64,000 bases of DNA from Coleophoma eucalyptorum. Its lineage: Eukaryota > Ascomycota > Leotiomycetes > Helotiales > Dermateaceae. Shown here one piece after another: positions 1-10,647 of this stretch. Position 1 is the stretch's first letter. Each line of letters begins with the position of its first letter. The stretch is taken from assembly GCA_026120035.1 (NCBI GenBank), contig JALRME010000003.1:1798001-1862000 (forward strand), written 5' to 3'. A model generated the notes under the pieces. The model was given only the letters and a program-made list of their open reading frames with translations, had not been told where the DNA came from and searched no databases. A program made the position numbers and the translations under genes.

Positions 1-330
1 TGAGCATTGACATTGGCTTGTTGGTCAATCAGAAGCTTGACGATGGATTCGTATCCTCCTACTGACGCAGCTTGGAGTGCATTGCCATATTCGCCACCCT
101 GAGCATTGACATTGGCTTGCTGATCAATCAGAAGCTTGACGATGGATTCGTATCCTCCATATGACGCAGCTTGGAGTGCATTACCATATTTACCACCCTG
201 AGCATTGACATTGGCTTGCTGATCAATCAGAAGCTTGACGATAGATTCGTATCCTCCATATGACGCAGCTTGGAGTGCATTGCCATATTTACCACCCTGA
301 GCATTAATATCAGCGTGAGCCTCAATTAAT
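1..330 (-). repeat. Tandem 99-bp ankyrin repeats
   Basis: Copies begin at 1, 100 and 199, and a more divergent one at 298: exactly 99 bp, or 33 codons, the length of one ankyrin repeat. The first three copies are nearly identical and differ mostly by C/T and G/A transitions. In the minus frame each encodes a unit with the ankyrin-like core GNALQAAS. The array continues beyond the left edge, so total copy number is unknown. Confidence 0.9.
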
Positions 331-3300
331 CTTTTTACTACTTCATAGTGCCCCTTATAACATGCTGTCGTCAGTGGGTTACCGTATAGGCTTGTAGGAC
401 TATTTAGGTCATTCCCTGTTTTAAGTTTCTTCTCTACAAATGAAATAATATTATGCTCTACCGCTAGATCAAATACGCTAACATTCATTTGGTAATAAGG
501 ATATTGCTTTTGACTGGAATTTCTTATTTTTGTCCATGTTGATAGGGTGGAATTCTCATAAGAATCAAGCTTGACTAGCAGACTGCACTCTTCTTGATGC
601 GTGCTCGCTGCCTCCTAGTGATCTATCCAATATGCTGTTCCATAAGAAATACCAGCTATCTCAGTAAGCTGTCTTATAGACATTGGACTCTAATCCAGGT
701 ACTCCGCTCTTTGTAGGCTTCGAATACAGGCATTTAATATGAGGAGATGGCCACTTGCAGTTTCCTTGCGTTTGTATTTCTGGTATTCCTCGTTTTTCTG
801 GATGAAATCTTGGACTGTGCGATGGATAAACTGAACGTGTCCTGTGCTAGGGATTGTCTCAATAAGTCCCCCACAACGGGCTTGGACTCGGCGGTTATAT
901 GTTGAATCAGGCTGGAGATCTAGGCTTTCCTATGGTGATGGATTGTTTAGACCAAGCTTATAGATCGTCTGTAATTCAGATAGGGATAGTGACCGTTTAG
1001 CACTAAGAACCATTTCAAGCAGAATTTGCCCCTCTTCCAAGTGATCTGGCTTAATCCTGTTGACCATATATCTATAAAATTGCTTAAGATCTTGCGGCAT
1101 TTTCTCAACGGTATCTTCTATCTCTTGAATATCTCTCCTATATTGATTGATTTCACAAAGCTCGTTCAAAACTAGTTTTGCCTAAAGAAATATACTATCT
1201 GCTTGCTCTATGATCCTTTCAAGAAGTTTGTGATATCTTTTCTTGTTGCAAGTATCTTCCTCTACTATAAAATTCTTATCGAATGAATCTTGAATATATC
1301 GATTGATATCTTTTGCGTTATGTTGGTGCAAGGAGAACCCTTTGGCCTTCTGTAAAATGCTTACTATAGGCGCTTCTGGGCGACTCGAGCAGCATATTTT
1401 GATCCGCGGCCGTTGTTTGCTAGTCGTCTTAGCAAGCTCTTGGATAAAAGAAACAAGTTCTCTGGTTTTGTTACATTCATCAAGTGCGTCAAGAAAGAAA
1501 AAAATCTCGCCTTCAGGAGATATATCAGCCAGGATATTCCGAAGCATCTCGGCTAGTATTTCGTTATCCCAAGAGATAAACTTCAAACCAGTTCTTTCTA
1601 GGTCGGCCATCCTTTTTTGAAATTGAGGTAGAACATATTGAAAGGCGCCGGGATGCTTGTGAAGTAATTGCGTAAGAGTGGACCGAAAGAAGCCGTTCAT
1701 TGAATACTCGTTCTCTGACCTACGGCCATTGAAAAAGTATTTAATAATTAGCTTGTTTGTATCTTCCCTCTCCTTGAATTGCTTTATTATTTCCATTAGT
1801 ACAGTCGACTTGCCGCAGCCTGGCTTTCCTTGGATCCAGTATATTGGCGCTAGATCGTCTACCCAAGCTGAAAAGCCGATGTCTTCATCCCAAATCCAGG
1901 AGAATGTGTTTAATGAAGGTTCACCAACTGATATCTCTCTATTGTCCATTGAAGGGAATCTTAGGCTTTCTAAACATACTATTCATGGCCAATTCCAAAA
2001 TGATCAGGTCGAATACTTTGTTATCTTACCGAAAGAGTACTTACGCTTTTGCTCATTAGTAAGATCTACAATAGTTTCAGTACTGATAAATCGCTATCCT
2101 TGGATATTTTGGTGCCTACCATTTAGACCTTCTTGCATAAGTCGAGCTCGGATTGTAGGGCCTGCCTTACTTGCAAATTCTTCGAGTACGCCTCTCACTT
2201 TAGGATACCATACACGATCATCTTGCTCAAATTTGACCAATCCAGAATGGTCAACCTCAATATTAACTTGATAGTTAAGACCAGTCTCCCAGGATCTTCC
2301 GCAATTTGCTGATTCTGGCGCTACGAACAACTTTGGTGGCCCGGTTCGTTCGTATTTCCCTGTGCTTTCATTCTGTAGAGTTTAGCAAATATAAAGTAAT
2401 GAAATCAGATCTACTATACATACACGCCTTAGAGACGGGGATTTCCTCGTCTCAAAGAACTGTATAATCTTAGATGCCTTAAAGGGAAAGGCTGCGCAGA
2501 ATTCCTGGTGCTGTCTCTCTTTGAGTCGATATCCGTGGTTTTTATCGAGCAGTGAGAGTATATATCTTTGTGGACCATCCTGGACCATTTCTAGAATATC
2601 CTCTGAAAGTAGTCCTCTAGTAGGTACCCCAAAGAACAACGCGCCATAAATACATTGAAGATTAAATTGGTCGATCCGGTTTTCACTATTACACATCGAA
2701 ACAACAGCCTATATTTATGGTAAATCACTTGGATTATCATATGCCGTTTATATCTTACCTGTTTGAAGACCAAGCCACCAAGGCTATGGACAATAAAGAC
2801 CAGTGGCCTAGCCGATCTAACATTTGTGCTAGGAGCACGGAAGTTGCGGAGAAGTTGTATCAATGTATCGAAAAAGCCATCAATGTCCTCAATTGTGCTG
2901 TCATCATTTAAAATTGTTCCATAGCCGTAGATCCAGACTCGAAGTCGGGGCGAATTTGGGGCCAAGTTGTCGCGAAGCCACATATAGGACGTATCTCGGG
3001 TCGCCCGAAACGAACCAAAGGGATGTCCACCCCATCCATGTATTGCGATGCAGCTATGGTTCATACTATTAGCTCCGGCCCTAGAGGAGTCAGACCACAT
3101 ACTCAATTTCATATTTCTTGTCGTTTTCTATTGGAGATAAGGGTGTGAAGCCATAGAAATTCTTATCGATATAAACCGTTGGCCCAACAAGGGATTGACT
3201 ATTGCGTAAAACAATTTTCGTAGAATATGCATCTCCTATGAGAGTATTTGGTATACGCAGAAATGAGACGGTTGCAGCCCTGTCAGTATCATGACCTGGG

Positions 3301-3584
3301 CTTGAAGGGTCAGTTGCAAATGAGTGCAAGGTGACGCTTGAGGGTTGGAGCTGTAACGTGCTGATGAGTTCTGCTAAGAAGGATTCTTCATCAAGCCGGG
3401 ATGGGATCTGGGTCACTCTATAGGTTGTTTTGTGACCATCAAACATGGTGAGGGTTGGAGTATGATGAGATTCTGGTATTCTGCTGTTGGTGGATCGCGA
3501 CTGCCACCTCCATAATCCCCAGCCCAATACCAAAGTACAAAGGCTGGCGATAAGCTGAAGCAGAGCATCCGGGTAGGTTTCCAT
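1..3584 (-). pseudogene. NLR-type NACHT/ankyrin protein, degenerate
   Basis: Fungal NOD-like receptor, normally a cytosolic non-self recognition or heterokaryon-incompatibility protein. From the ATG at 3584 the order is: N-terminal hydrophobic segment (residues about 8-25); SesB/lipase-like alpha/beta-hydrolase with IHGWGG and nucleophile HSLGG (about 3050-2765); a 50-nt intron 2758-2709; linker; a further intron near 2026-1979; NACHT domain with P-loop GKPGCGKST (about 1830) and FFLDALDE Walker B; then ankyrin repeats to the left edge, where the gene is cut. The frame is broken by TAG codons at 2094-2096, 1182-1184, 930-932, 690-692 and 615-617, with recognisable sequence continuing in frame after each. 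At about 3090-3110 the frame also moves, through a very short intron or an indel. Domain order is clear; loss of function is inferred from five stops. Confidence 0.8.
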
Positions 3585-4493
3585 CTGGGTAGCTGTAGAG
3601 GTTTAAGCTGCTATGAACAAGTGATAGTCAGGCCATAAGACATCTGCAATAGCAATAAAGAAAGATGGAAAAGCAGAGGTTGAGACGAGGCTATGGATTT
3701 GGAGTTAGCACATAAGTTGGCTCTAATCTGCAGCAAGGAAATGCGACAAGTGAACTGTCGCCTGAATCTAAATCTCAGGCATCAACTACCCGATCTATCA
3801 GCACCAGGGTCTGGATTACGAACTGTGCAGCTGGTGTAGGTATATCCGGGATTTGTCATTGTCTTAAGCCTCATTAAACTTATTACAAATTCGATTCATC
3901 AATGGCTACTAATATATTCTACGATAATTGAAATATAATTATATTAGTAAAGAATCCTTAGTTCTATACTCGTATTAAGCATGTTGCTATTCAATACTAC
4001 TTTGTTAGAGAAAAGGTTGAAATGGGGGAAGTAAAACTATGATAGGTGAACTAAACCACTATATCGCGATAACTTCGTTAGATTCAGGAATGTAATTAGG
4101 GTTTGTTAGAACGCCTATTTAAGAAGTAGCAGTCTTTAATGTAAAAGACCTATGGATTCTAAAGCCTAAGTAGGAGTGTTTAAAGTGAAAGATAGATTAG
4201 GCTTAATCGCCCGAGAATATATGGAAGCAAAATTAGTTATTTGAATTTAGGTGAGGATATCATTCCAAAAATGGAAAACACATTACAGTATCTAGAATTA
4301 AATACACTTTCTACACATATCAAATCTAAAGTTTCTAGTGGTATCTTACACTCTTGGAGGTGCTGGCTTCTGAATCTAAATGATCGGGTTTTAGTTACTA
4401 TCATAAAACCTGAATGATAATCTTATATTCGCAAGATTTAATGAGTCACATAGCAAGCAAGAATTATTGTTAGTTTATCATGATACTTTAATT
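3585..4493. other. AT-rich intergenic DNA
   Basis: About 900 bp between the NLR relic and the TIM-barrel gene. The part from about 3880 to 4500 is strongly AT-rich and TpA-rich, with no convincing coding frame. It could be an old repeat worn down by RIP-like mutation, but I see no terminal repeats or recognisable protein remnant. Confidence 0.6.
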
Positions 4494-5396
4494 TTACTTC
4501 GTAGGGTTTATAGTAATCTTCTTAAACTCCATTGCATTCGACTTGATTGCCTCCTCCACTGGCAACCTCTCCATCGAGCTGGCACCGTAGAATCCATGCA
4601 CGCCCTTTACTCGGTTCAGTACAAACTCAGCATCCGCGGGGGACGCAATGGGGCCGCCGTGGCATAGCACAATCGCGTCAGGCTTGATGGCCAGCACCGT
4701 ATCCCGGATGGCGTTGATGCTCTCCACGCACTCCTCGAGCGTCTTGCCGGTCTTCGCCCCAATCGTCCCGGACGTGGTCAGGCCCATGTGAGCCACAATC
4801 ACATCCGCGCCGGCCTTGGCCATCGCTGCCGCCTCGTCCGGGTTGAAGGCATACGGCGTGGTGAGCAGGCCCATCTTGCTAGCCGCGGCAATCATCTCGA
4901 CCTCCTTCGCATAGCTCATGCCGGTCTCCTCAAGATTGGCGCGGAACTGCCCATCAATGAGGCCCACGGTAGGGAAGTTCTGCACGCCGGCAAAGCCCAA
5001 GTCACGCAGCTGCGCCAGGAACCGGGGGATGTCGCGGAAGGGATCCGTGGCACACACGCCCGCGATGACGGGCGTCGACGACACCGCGCTGAGGATCTCC
5101 GGCGCCATGTCCACTACCACGTCGTTGGCGTTGCTGAATGGCATCAGTCCCGCCAGGCTGCCGCAGCCCGCCATGCGGAATCGCCCGCTGTTGTAGATGA
5201 TGATGAGGTCACATCCGCCGGCCTCAGTTGACTTGGCGGAGAGTCCAATGCCTGGTGGTTCAGATGTGAGATGGGAGTTGTGGAGTGGGAAGGACTTCAA
5301 GAACATACCTGCTCCTGCACCGACGATGGGGATATGCTTTTCGATCTGTGCCCGAAAGCGTGACAGGATCTCAGTGCGGCTGGTTGGTGGTGCCAT
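4494..5396 (-). CDS. PEP-hydrolase-like TIM-barrel protein (Tm-1 C-terminal-domain type)
   Basis: TIM-barrel protein of the phosphoenolpyruvate-hydrolase-like family (PF09370 type), the domain that forms the C-terminal half of plant Tm-1 proteins. Visible family signatures are [13 protein letters not shown], then [18 protein letters not shown], the [13 protein letters not shown] stretch and CHGGPI. A 57-nt GTATGT...CCAG intron at 5308-5252 interrupts the first signature. Because 57 is divisible by three, intron retention would not shift the frame. The spliced protein is 281 aa. Its upstream region carries the CGGACATG repeats also found upstream of the adjacent Zn2Cys6 gene, and the partner UPF0261 gene lies 4 kb away. 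The substrate is not established for fungal members. Confidence 0.85.
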   Translation of the reverse strand: MAPPTSRTEILSRFRAQIEKHIPIVGAGAGMFLKSFPLHNSHLTSEPPGIGLSAKSTEAGGCDLIIIYNSGRFRMAGCGSLAGLMPFSNANDVVVDMAPEILSAVSSTPVIAGVCATDPFRDIPRFLAQLRDLGFAGVQNFPTVGLIDGQFRANLEETGMSYAKEVEMIAAASKMGLLTTPYAFNPDEAAAMAKAGADVIVAHMGLTTSGTIGAKTGKTLEECVESINAIRDTVLAIKPDAIVLCHGGPIASPADAEFVLNRVKGVHGFYGASSMERLPVEEAIKSNAMEFKKITINPTK

Positions 5397-5652
5397 TGTT
5401 AGACGATGATTGTGTATATGAGAGTGTTGCGGGGTGTATGGATTATGTGCATGTAACGGCTCAAGGCGGCTGAGAAGAAAGCAAGAGTTACAAGGCTGTC
5501 GAAGTCAATCCACTGGGTGTATAGTAAGTTGAAATCACATCACATCATCTCACATTTTTTCACATCCGAGTCTTGATGCAGCGGAGCAGCTACGTCGGAT
5601 AAGGAGCCGGAGGAGTAAGGGGAGCAGCAGGTGGTGCAGAATGTGGCGAGAG

Positions 5653-5718
5653 CGGACATGACGGAGAAGCGCGGACATGACGACTGGAATTTGCGGGGAT
5701 TAAGCGACGGAACGTCAT
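5653..5718. promoter_or_regulatory. CGGACATGA repeat plus AACGTCAT module
   Basis: CGGACATGA occurs at 5653-5661 and 5672-5680, with ACGGAG between them, followed by AACGTCAT at 5711-5718 (ATF/CREB-like core ACGTCA). It lies 257-322 bp upstream of the TIM-barrel start codon. CGG triplets are the usual contact of Zn2Cys6 proteins, and the same set recurs at 8342-8410 upstream of the Zn2Cys6 gene. Its function is inferred. Confidence 0.5.
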
Positions 5719-5963
5719 TCATCACTTAGTCGATCACTACGACTGTTGTTGTAATAATATTTTCTTTCCCAAACCACTTTTTATCCAATTATATTACTAC
5801 CACCAAAGCTACATCAATTGGTTTATGTATGCCAGTGTTTAGCGAAAACGCATGCCAAAGGCGTCACATGTGGATGCTGGATAGAATTTCAGATCCTGAC
5901 AGCTACGGAGTTCGGGCTCACGAGTGGTGGAAGTCGTTGCAACTCTGACAGGGTCCGAGTCAG

Positions 5964-8222
5964 TCAAATATTACCAGTATCTCCATTATTGGCCGTTAAA
6001 AAGTCCCATTGCTCCCAAATCATGCTATTTGCATCCAGCCAGTTTTGCGCCGAAATCTGTCGAAAGATATCATCCATTTCACCGCCTGTACCAGCCCAGA
6101 CACCTCTGCTGAGTGTATCATTCCAGGTCTGCATATTGGCACTGCTGATAGGTGACGGATCTTGAGATCGCTGGATCGATGGTGTAGAGCAAATTGGATT
6201 CTGATTTTCAAAGTCCACGACTTGTTGACTCTGAACACTCGACCTGGGGAGTATTTTAGCACAGAATAAATAGCACAAGATGAAGATTCATAAGATTTAC
6301 CAAAGTTCTTTTAATATCCGCGCAGTTTTTGCACACAAGGAGTTCAAATGCTTCGTAGCCTCAAATCTCTCAAGGCATTGGTGGATAAGCTGTTCCACTT
6401 CCGCGTCGTGTATTCTCATTCCATGTCTGGAAAGGAGCGCAATCAAAACTGCAGCCGCATGGAATGCATGAAAGGTCCCTCGACCACGGTTATACCATCG
6501 AAACGCCACTAGCTCGGGTGATTCGTAAAATGTCTCATGGATATAGAGCAGCTTTTTGGCGCTGTCCAGACAGCGTTCTCTGGATCTGTTGTACTGCAAG
6601 GGAAGAACGCTAGGATCAACCAAGACAGCCCGGTGAAGCAACAAAGTTAGATGGTAAGAATTTCCTAAGAGGACTTTCTTATGAATAACGCTATATGTAG
6701 GATTCACCATAGATCCTGGACCTATGTTGTACTTCAATTCCCAGAGCTCTTGTTCGCGAACAATCTGCTTATCGAGCTCGCTTATGGTCAATGCATCTGG
6801 CTGAGAAACGTTCAGCACCTCAGTATAGATTTCTGAGCAAACATTGAAGAGACGATATCGCAGAAGGAGATAAGAGATTTCTGGTGAGCTCTGAGAACTA
6901 TCTATTGGGCGGTATCCAAACTCCATGAGCTGCTTGTCGTTGATTTCAACGGGAAGCGGGCAATTCGCATGCTGGGTCATATTGCACAACCCAATGTTGC
7001 CAAGGGATGTATTTTGATTAACAAGAAGCATCATGAGACCAAGCCAGCAACGTGATCTCTCTTCTGATTCTACTGGACTCAAGTCAAACTCGGACGGATC
7101 CACATGGCATCCGATACTGAAAGCAAGATTATATGCCAGTCCTAGCAGAGTCCATGTCGGTCCATAGCTGTGGTTAATGCCATAGACCAAAATCACCAAT
7201 GCTTGGAGCGTTGTAATGTTGTGGCACCATAAATAATGATCGGCTTCTAAGCATCTCATGGATGCAGTACAATATCGCTCAGACAGCTCTGCAATCTTTT
7301 CTGAAGGATCTGGCTTCCAGCTGAGGCTGTTGAGGATCTCATCGTCTATACCTAAGGTGCTGACGGCAGTACCGAGGATGGCAAACAGCAATGCTAGCCA
7401 TGAAAGCGGTACTGAGTCTGGGTCTCGTACGAAGCGAGAATAAGACTCTTCAAAGGTAGGTACATGAAGGATGTGAAACAACTCAATACTCCAGTCAGCC
7501 CATACCAGGAGGGAATTCCAGACTGTTAAACCTACCGGCGACACAGAACGAAAGTATACATCTTTGAGATTTTTGCACAAGTCAGGCGATGGTAACAATG
7601 ACAAGAGTGTGTCAATGGGTGGTGCACCACTCTGCCCAATTGGGAACGGGTTGCACGAAGGTCCTACGCCAGCCTCACTCTTGCCAGTTGAAGTTGGGGC
7701 CAGCCCCTGCGCAAAACTCCACGTAGAAGTGAAAGGTATGAAACTGACATGGCCCGTACCATGTTTACGCAAACAACCCTTAGTCACTTGCGAGGATCTG
7801 GTATGGGAACCAGTCCATCCCGCATCTCCAGCCGGATAAACCTTCCCCGAGAGGTTGGGCGAGCCTTCAGAGATTTGAGAATCTGCCTGTCTCTGAATAA
7901 TTTGCTCCAGCTTGCGGACCCTCGCAGCCAAATCTTCACCGTTTGGCACAGGGGAGTTTGGGGAACTTGAGACTGGAGGTATGCTAGGCAATTGCTGCTG
8001 CTGCTGGGCCATTTCAGCTCGAGCGCCCGATTGAGCTGAACGGACCGGTGTGCGCGAGGGCAAACGACCCGTGAAAATACAATTCCCCGGAGGAATGCCT
8101 CGACGGACGCAAGACCCGCATGGGGTGTCGTCCCGCGGGCATCGAATCTTTCTAGAGCGACAGGGCTGACAAGACAGCGGAGCCCGTCGACTATGGAAGG
8201 GAGAGGGGGTGCTATTGGACAT
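5964..8222 (-). CDS. Zn2Cys6 transcription factor with fungal_trans domain
   Basis: Nuclear DNA-binding regulator of 733 aa. Residues about 18-49 form a complete zinc cluster starting CQPCRSRKIRC and ending with CGSC and a final Cys. A short polyglutamine stretch follows, then a coiled-coil-like linker (RVRKLEQIIQRQ) and a long fungal_trans middle-homology region. An intron at 6300-6244 splits the Trp codon of KELW, and the last exon encodes an acidic, aromatic tail suitable for activation. The gene sits between the TIM-barrel gene and the divergent UPF0261 gene. Its own upstream region carries two CGGACATGC copies, suggesting it controls itself and its neighbours. That role is inferred from position and motif only. 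Confidence 0.88.
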
Positions 8223-8341
8223 ACGGGATTACGTGCTGGAACTGCGCAGTTGTTCCACACAGCTTTCGCAGCTGGTTGCACGTTGCAGGCAAAGAGAGTA
8301 AGTGGTGTTTGAAGGTGTCGAGTAGCGAGACGGACGAGGCG

Positions 8342-8410
8342 CGGACATGCGCGGACATGCACGGAGCTTGAACGGTTATCTTATCTAAGCTCGAGGCGAC
8401 ACAACGTCAT
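8342..8410. promoter_or_regulatory. CGGACATGC repeat plus AACGTCAT module
   Basis: CGGACATGC occurs at 8342-8350 and 8352-8360 (10-bp period, one helical turn), followed by ACGGAG and, at 8403-8410, AACGTCAT. It lies 120-188 bp upstream of the Zn2Cys6 start and 665-733 bp upstream of the divergent UPF0261 start. It matches the module at 5653-5718 in content, order and orientation. Confidence 0.5.
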
Positions 8411-9074
8411 CTAAGCTCCTAGCTAGCAGATCACTTTTTGCAAGATACAACAGGTACGTCCGTTTTACTTAAGCAAGGCAAGAAAAAGAAAAGAAAAACA
8501 GCCTGCGTTGCTCCGCTCGCTCCACCCCGCCCGGCCCAGGATTAACGTCGAGGGGATCATACCTCAGATCTCGATGCTGCTTACAGTGAGTGCAGACTTA
8601 ACCACCCTCCTTACATTAGCTCGCTTAGCGACGCAATTAACGTCACCTTGCCTGAACAACTTCAAATGCCAGAATATAATTCGGCATCCCGGCCCCAGAT
8701 CCAGGTCCAGTTCGTCGGGAACCAGCAGTGCATACAGCATGCGCGCACATATTGTTTTAGAGGCAAAACAGAGGGTAGTAGCTACGCAACATCCCAGCTA
8801 ACCCACCAAGTCAGAGCCAGCTGATTGGGCGTCTCATACCCATATACACACATACCTTCTTGGCCTTCACATTCTCACTCCTCTTTCCTCCATTGTCTCT
8901 GTCTTCCTCCTACCGCCTTAATATCACTGCACCTTGCCATAAACTCGTATCTATATACGCGTACTGGAGCAGCATCCTTCTCTGAGCTACCCTTCCAGTC
9001 ACTTACCTTCGCCAGAGAATTCCTCTCAAAATAAATTCACACCTAAATAAACGAGAGCTTCCAAGCATCCAGAG
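8411..9074. other. Divergent promoter region, right part
   Basis: Shared upstream DNA of the Zn2Cys6 and UPF0261 genes. The last 200 bp before the UPF0261 start is pyrimidine-rich, typical of a fungal core promoter and 5' leader. I see no coding frame of note. Confidence 0.6.
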
Positions 9075-10355
9075 ATGCCTCACATCGTCCTGATTGGGAC
9101 TCTCGACACCAAGCTAGAAGAGTTCCTATACATCCGCCAACAGCTGCAAGAGCTCGCCACCCTCAGCACCACTCCCCTCAAAACAACCTTCATCGACTGC
9201 GGCCGCTCCAACACCCAGCATGAAGCCATCACCATCTCCCAGCAAGATCTCGTCACGCGCTACGGCGGCACGGATCAGAAAGACCTCAGCCAAATGCCCC
9301 GCGGCGAAATCATCCGGTTCATGACCAAGTGCTCCAAAGCGTGCGTGAAGGCGCTGGTCCAGGACGGCGAAGTCCACGGGATCCTCAGCGCCGGTGGCAG
9401 CGGCGGCACCAGCCTAGTGTCCGCCGTCATGAGAGAGGCCGCACCGCTCGGGATGCCAAAGATGATCGTCAGCACCGTGGCCTCGGGCGACACGGGCCCA
9501 ATTGTCGGCGAAACTGACATTGCCATGATGTACTCGGTCGTGGACATCGCGGGGGAGAACGAGATGCTCCGGAGCGTGCTGAGCAATGCCGCGGGGGCTA
9601 TGCTGGGCATGGGCACCGCATACGAGCGAACGCTGCAGCGGCGGAGCAAGGAAAGCTCGCAGCACCGCAGCCCCGTGACGCACATTGGTATCACGATGTT
9701 TGGTGTGACCACGCCGTGTGTAAACCGCGTGGTGCAGCACCTCACGCAGAACTACGCGGTGGAAGTGTATGTGTTCCACGCAACCGGGCACGGAGGCAAG
9801 GCTATGGAGCGGTTGGTTCGCGCAGGGCAGCTCGACGCCATCCTCGACCTGACCACGACGGAGATCTGCGATCTTCTGTACGGGGGGAACATGAGCGCCG
9901 AGCCCACACGGCTCGAGGCGGCGCTGGCTGCCCGGATCCCGAATGTCATCTCTCTAGGTGCGACGGACATGGTTAATTTTGGCGCGAGGAGTACAGTCCC
10001 AGAGCAGTACCGGGACCGTGTGCTTTTCGAGCATAACCCGATGGTGACGCTGATGCGGACGACGAAGGAGGAGTGCCAGGCGGTTGGGGAGTTCATTGCG
10101 GAGAAGATCCGGACGAATGTGCAGGATCCACAGATGGTGGAGGTGTGGCTGCCGCAGGCGGGTGTCAGCATTATTTCCACGGCAGGAGAAGCATTTGCGA
10201 ATGCGGAAGCGGATGCTGCTCTTTTTGATGCGATCAAGAAGGGGTTGGATGGTACTGGAGTTAGAGTCGTTGAAGACCCGCGGCCTATCAATGAGGAGGG
10301 CTTTGCGGTTGATATTGCCGATAGCTTAATGCGGATTGTGTCAAGAAAGAGCTAA
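9075..10355 (+). CDS. UPF0261 / Tm-1-like ATP-binding protein
   Basis: Intronless 426-aa protein of the UPF0261 family (Tm-1-like ATP-binding domain, PF06792 type). It begins with the family's IGTLDTKLEE motif. It has a glycine-rich nucleotide loop SAGGSGGTSL near residue 110, followed by STVASGDTGPIVGETDI, and a second Rossmann-like half containing FHATGHGGKAMERL. In tomato Tm-1 this domain is fused to a TIM barrel; here the TIM barrel is a separate gene (4494-5396) in the same locus with a regulator between them. Codon use is G+C-rich and no breaks are seen. The natural reaction in fungi is unknown to me. Confidence 0.9.
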   Translation: MPHIVLIGTLDTKLEEFLYIRQQLQELATLSTTPLKTTFIDCGRSNTQHEAITISQQDLVTRYGGTDQKDLSQMPRGEIIRFMTKCSKACVKALVQDGEVHGILSAGGSGGTSLVSAVMREAAPLGMPKMIVSTVASGDTGPIVGETDIAMMYSVVDIAGENEMLRSVLSNAAGAMLGMGTAYERTLQRRSKESSQHRSPVTHIGITMFGVTTPCVNRVVQHLTQNYAVEVYVFHATGHGGKAMERLVRAGQLDAILDLTTTEICDLLYGGNMSAEPTRLEAALAARIPNVISLGATDMVNFGARSTVPEQYRDRVLFEHNPMVTLMRTTKEECQAVGEFIAEKIRTNVQDPQMVEVWLPQAGVSIISTAGEAFANAEADAALFDAIKKGLDGTGVRVVEDPRPINEEGFAVDIADSLMRIVSRKS

Positions 10356-10647
10356 GAATTAATGTAGAATTATCTGTACTAATTTGAGAGCTGTTGTCAA
10401 CTGTTGATGGCTCTAATTATTACGGTACCTTGATAAAATTGTCAAGCGAGCTCCTTTAAGACTTGATCAAAGCTACCAATACGTGACATTGGAGGTTCAA
10501 CAAAATGTATGTATCTTTCAATGAATAGTAACAACCTATATTCAGATCTTGCTATCACCACGACTTAAAACACATTTATACAGATAAGGGTTCGTCTATT
10601 TTAAAATCCTAAACTATACCAAGAAGTTTATGTTGGACTTGCGTAGT

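Noticed and set aside
3090..3112. Clear intron joining the NLR N-terminus to the hydrolase domain
   Set aside because: Only 22- or 37-nt GT-AG options keep the frame, shorter than any convincing intron in the window, so an indel is equally likely.
1..3584. TAG reassigned to an amino acid, because all NLR stops are TAG
   Set aside because: MRP2 here ends in TAG at its conserved C-terminus, and the transposon has TAA stops too; a mutation bias explains both.
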